16,096 nt of DNA from NCBI GenBank assembly GCA_934122215.1, contig CAKOWF010000024.1, positions 1 through 16,096 of the forward strand. Direction: 5' to 3'. Below are positions 14,748 to 16,096 of the stretch, piece after piece. The stretch's first letter is position 1. Each line of letters opens with the position of its first letter. Origin of the DNA: an uncultured Bacilli bacterium (GTDB lineage Bacteria; Bacillota_I; Bacilli_A; RF39; UBA660). A program made the translations under genes and the position numbers. The notes under the pieces are model-generated. The model did no database searches. It was not told the origin of the DNA and saw nothing but the letters and a program-made list of their open reading frames with translations.

Positions 14748-14766
14748 TAGAAAGTGAGGGGAATGC

Positions 14767-14973
14767 ATGAAAAAAGGTATATTAACTAAGAGAGAAAAGG
14801 AAGTTTTTGATTTATTAATTTTGAATAATTCTACTAGTGAAATAGCTGAAAAATTAAATATTAGTGAAAAAACAGTTAGAAATCATATATCAAATGCTAT
14901 GCAAAAACTTGGTGTAAAAGGAAGAGCTGGAGCTGTAGTAGAACTTTTAAAACTTGGAGAAATATCATTTTAA
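14767..14973 (+). CDS. gerE: Spore coat gene regulator GerE (LuxR-type HTH)
   Basis: A 68-aa stand-alone LuxR-type helix-turn-helix protein, the last mother-cell regulator of the Bacillus sporulation cascade, which adjusts sigma-K-dependent coat genes. LTKREKEVFDLL (6-17), EIAEKLNISEKTVRNHISNA (26-45) and MQKLGVKGRAGAVVELLKLG (46-65) are nearly the same as in B. subtilis GerE. It lacks the receiver domain of other LuxR-type regulators and is a few residues shorter at the N-terminus than the 74-aa Bacillus protein. The ATG at 14767 has GAGGGG upstream (14756-14761). An out-of-frame ATG lies four bases before it. Confidence 0.93.
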   Translation: MKKGILTKREKEVFDLLILNNSTSEIAEKLNISEKTVRNHISNAMQKLGVKGRAGAVVELLKLGEISF

Positions 14974-14996
14974 CCGTATTATTTACGGTTTTTTTT
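14972..14996 (+). terminator. Terminator overlapping the gerE stop codon
   Basis: A 7-bp stem (14972-14978 with 14984-14990), 5-nt loop and eight T (14989-14996). Confidence 0.9.
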
Positions 14997-15004
14997 CATA
15001 TATT
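14977..15004 (+). promoter_or_regulatory. Candidate sigma-E-type promoter of gerM
   Basis: TATTATTT (14977-14984) matches KMATATTT at seven of eight positions, followed by a 12-nt spacer and CATATATT (14997-15004). The -10 lies in a 16-nt stretch identical to the spoIIIAH-like upstream region. In Bacillus gerM is a sigma-E gene. The elements overlap the gerE terminator. Confidence 0.45.
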
Positions 15005-15019
15005 TTATTAGGTGATATT

Positions 15020-15970
15020 GTGATAAAAAGATTTACTATAAAAAGAATTATTATGTCAAGTGCTGTTTTATTTGCTTTATTACTTTTATGTTTAATTCCA
15101 AATAAAGAATTAAAAATAGAAGAAAAAGTTAAATATATAGAAAATGACAATCTAAAAACAGTAATTTATTTACTTGATAATCATAATTATTTAGCGAGAA
15201 CTACAGTAGCTATTAGTAATATAGAAGTAGAAAAAAAAGCTAAAGATTTATTAAATATTTTGATTAAAGATAGTAGTGGAGAGAGTAAGGTACCAAATGG
15301 TTTTAAATCTATAATTCCAAGCAATACTGAGATTAAAAGTTTAGAACTTGTTAATGATATCATAAAAGTTAATTTTTCTAAAGAATTATTGGATGTAAGT
15401 GAGGAATATGAGGAAAAGGTAATAGAAGCAATAGTTTATACTTTAACTAGTATAGAAGGTGTTAATAAAGTTATTATTTACGTTGATGGTGATGTATTGT
15501 CAAAATTACCTAAAACTAAAATTAATTTACCTAGTACTTTAGATAAGAGTTACGGAATAAATAAAGAATATAATATATCTAGTTTTAAAAATATTAATTC
15601 TGTTACAGTTTATTATGTTAGTAAATTTAATGATGATACTTATTATGTACCAGTAACTAAATACATGAATGATGATAGAGAAAAAATTAAAATTATTATA
15701 GAAGAATTGGCTAGTGCTCCTTTGTATAATACTGGATTAATGAGTTATTTAAATAGTAATATTTCTCTTTTAGCTAGTGAACAAGATGTAGATACTTTAT
15801 CATTAGTATTTGATGATTATTTATTTAATGATGCTAATAGTAAGAATATTTTAGAAGAAGTAATTTATTCTATTAGTTTATCAGTAGGAGATAATTATGA
15901 TGTAAAAGAGGTTATTTTTGAAGTAAATAATGAAGAAATTTATAAAAGTGTTATTAAAACTATTGAATAA
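15020..15970 (+). CDS. gerM: Sporulation/germination protein GerM
   Basis: GerM is a mother-cell protein needed for cortex formation and germination in Bacillus, where it helps localise SpoIIQ and so works with SpoIIIAH. The 316-aa protein has an N-terminal membrane helix (about 11-27) and two GerMN domains. The first (about 45-165) contains VPNGFKSIIPSNTEIKSLEL and VIEAIVYTLTSIEGVNKVIIYVDG. The second (about 193-310) contains VTVYYVSKFND and NILEEVIYSISLSVGDNYDV. Two tandem domains are typical of the family. Cys24 lies in the helix, but its context (LLLC) is not a good lipobox, unlike the lipoprotein form in Bacillus. The start is GTG at 15020 with AGGTGAT at 15010-15016. An ATG at 14954, in frame but inside gerE, would add 22 residues encoded by the terminator and is rejected. 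Confidence 0.9.
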   Translation: MIKRFTIKRIIMSSAVLFALLLLCLIPNKELKIEEKVKYIENDNLKTVIYLLDNHNYLARTTVAISNIEVEKKAKDLLNILIKDSSGESKVPNGFKSIIPSNTEIKSLELVNDIIKVNFSKELLDVSEEYEEKVIEAIVYTLTSIEGVNKVIIYVDGDVLSKLPKTKINLPSTLDKSYGINKEYNISSFKNINSVTVYYVSKFNDDTYYVPVTKYMNDDREKIKIIIEELASAPLYNTGLMSYLNSNISLLASEQDVDTLSLVFDDYLFNDANSKNILEEVIYSISLSVGDNYDVKEVIFEVNNEEIYKSVIKTIE

Positions 15971-15991
15971 TTCTAATTTTTGATATATAAT
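15963..15991 (+). promoter_or_regulatory. Promoter of the tRNA-Arg gene
   Basis: TTGAAT (15963-15968), 17-nt spacer and TATAAT (15986-15991). The -35 overlaps the end of gerM. An 8-bp hairpin (15995-16002 with 16009-16016) lies between the promoter and the tRNA; it has no T-run and is probably part of the 5' leader. Confidence 0.75.
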
Positions 15992-16018
15992 TAGTTTGTT
16001 CTCTAAAAAGAACAAATT

Positions 16019-16095
16019 GTCTCAGTAGCTCAGCTGGATAGAGCATCGCCCTTCTAAGGCGGGTGTCGGGGGTTCGAATCCCTCCTGGGACACCA
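16019..16095 (+). tRNA. tRNA-Arg (anticodon UCU) with encoded CCA
   Basis: All four arms are present. The acceptor is GTCTCAG/CTGGGAC (one T.G pair), the D arm GCTC/GAGC, the anticodon arm TCGCC/GGCGG with loop CTTCTAA (anticodon TCT at 16053-16055) and the T arm GGGGG/CCCTC with TTCGAAT. The discriminator is A and CCA (16093-16095) is encoded. It reads AGA/AGG, the preferred Arg codons in this A/T-rich genome. The window ends one base later, so further tRNA genes may follow. Confidence 0.97.
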
Positions 16096-16096
16096 T

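Noticed and set aside
14954..15019. ATG start 22 codons upstream of gerM
   Set aside because: It lies inside the gerE coding region and its terminator, while GTG 15020 has AGGTGAT upstream and starts the expected membrane-anchor sequence.
15995..16016. Hairpin before tRNA-Arg as a gerM terminator
   Set aside because: No T-run follows the 8-bp stem and it lies downstream of a good tRNA promoter, so it is more likely leader structure.

Overview
The window comes from a very A+T-rich, Gram-positive-type bacterium that forms endospores or descends from spore formers. It uses the standard bacterial code: TGA ends dnaB and the gene upstream of thrS, and Trp is TGG. The gene order dnaB-dnaI-x-thrS matches Bacillus-type genomes. 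A threonine T-box, AGGTGAT/GGAGG ribosome binding sites, and spoIIIAH, gerE, gerM and cse60 homologues all point to class Bacilli. Strong A/T bias and a threonyl-tRNA synthetase without the TGS domain (as in mollicutes) suggest a lineage near Erysipelotrichia or the uncultured gut Bacilli close to Mollicutes. The exact taxon is an inference.

Layout. (a) 1-312: C-terminal end of a probable Rpn/PD-(D/E)XK nuclease-transposase with a 12-bp repeat encoding Gly-Ile-Ser-Gln. It converges on fhs (minus strand) across a shared bidirectional terminator. (b) 1963-6005: tight cluster of dnaB and dnaI (primosome assembly and helicase loading) plus a 612-aa protein whose C-terminal third looks like a degenerate RNase II/R (RNB) domain. 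(c) 6012-8725: threonine T-box unit with its own promoter and leader attenuator, an unrecognised 228-aa protein, thrS and a terminator. (d) 8738-10106: single-gene unit for a protein with five exact 30-residue helical repeats. (e) 10085-11880: polysaccharide-type flippase and a 55-aa Cse60-like protein. (f) 11888-14112: U32-family RNA-hydroxylation protein. (g) 14100-15970: sporulation cluster of spoIIIAH-like, gerE and gerM. Each has promoter-like sequences resembling mother-cell sigma-E/sigma-K sites. (h) 15963-16095: tRNA-Arg(UCU) with its own promoter and encoded CCA.

No intergenic stretch exceeds about 300 bases. The longest (6006-6257) is filled by the T-box leader. Most transcription units end in a clear hairpin plus T-run, and several terminators overlap the preceding stop codon or the next promoter. 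The most unusual items are the degenerate RNB protein in the primosome operon, the 30-residue Cys-bearing repeat protein with an apparent internal translation start, the unknown gene under T-box control, and a 16-nt sequence shared by the spoIIIAH and gerM promoters.
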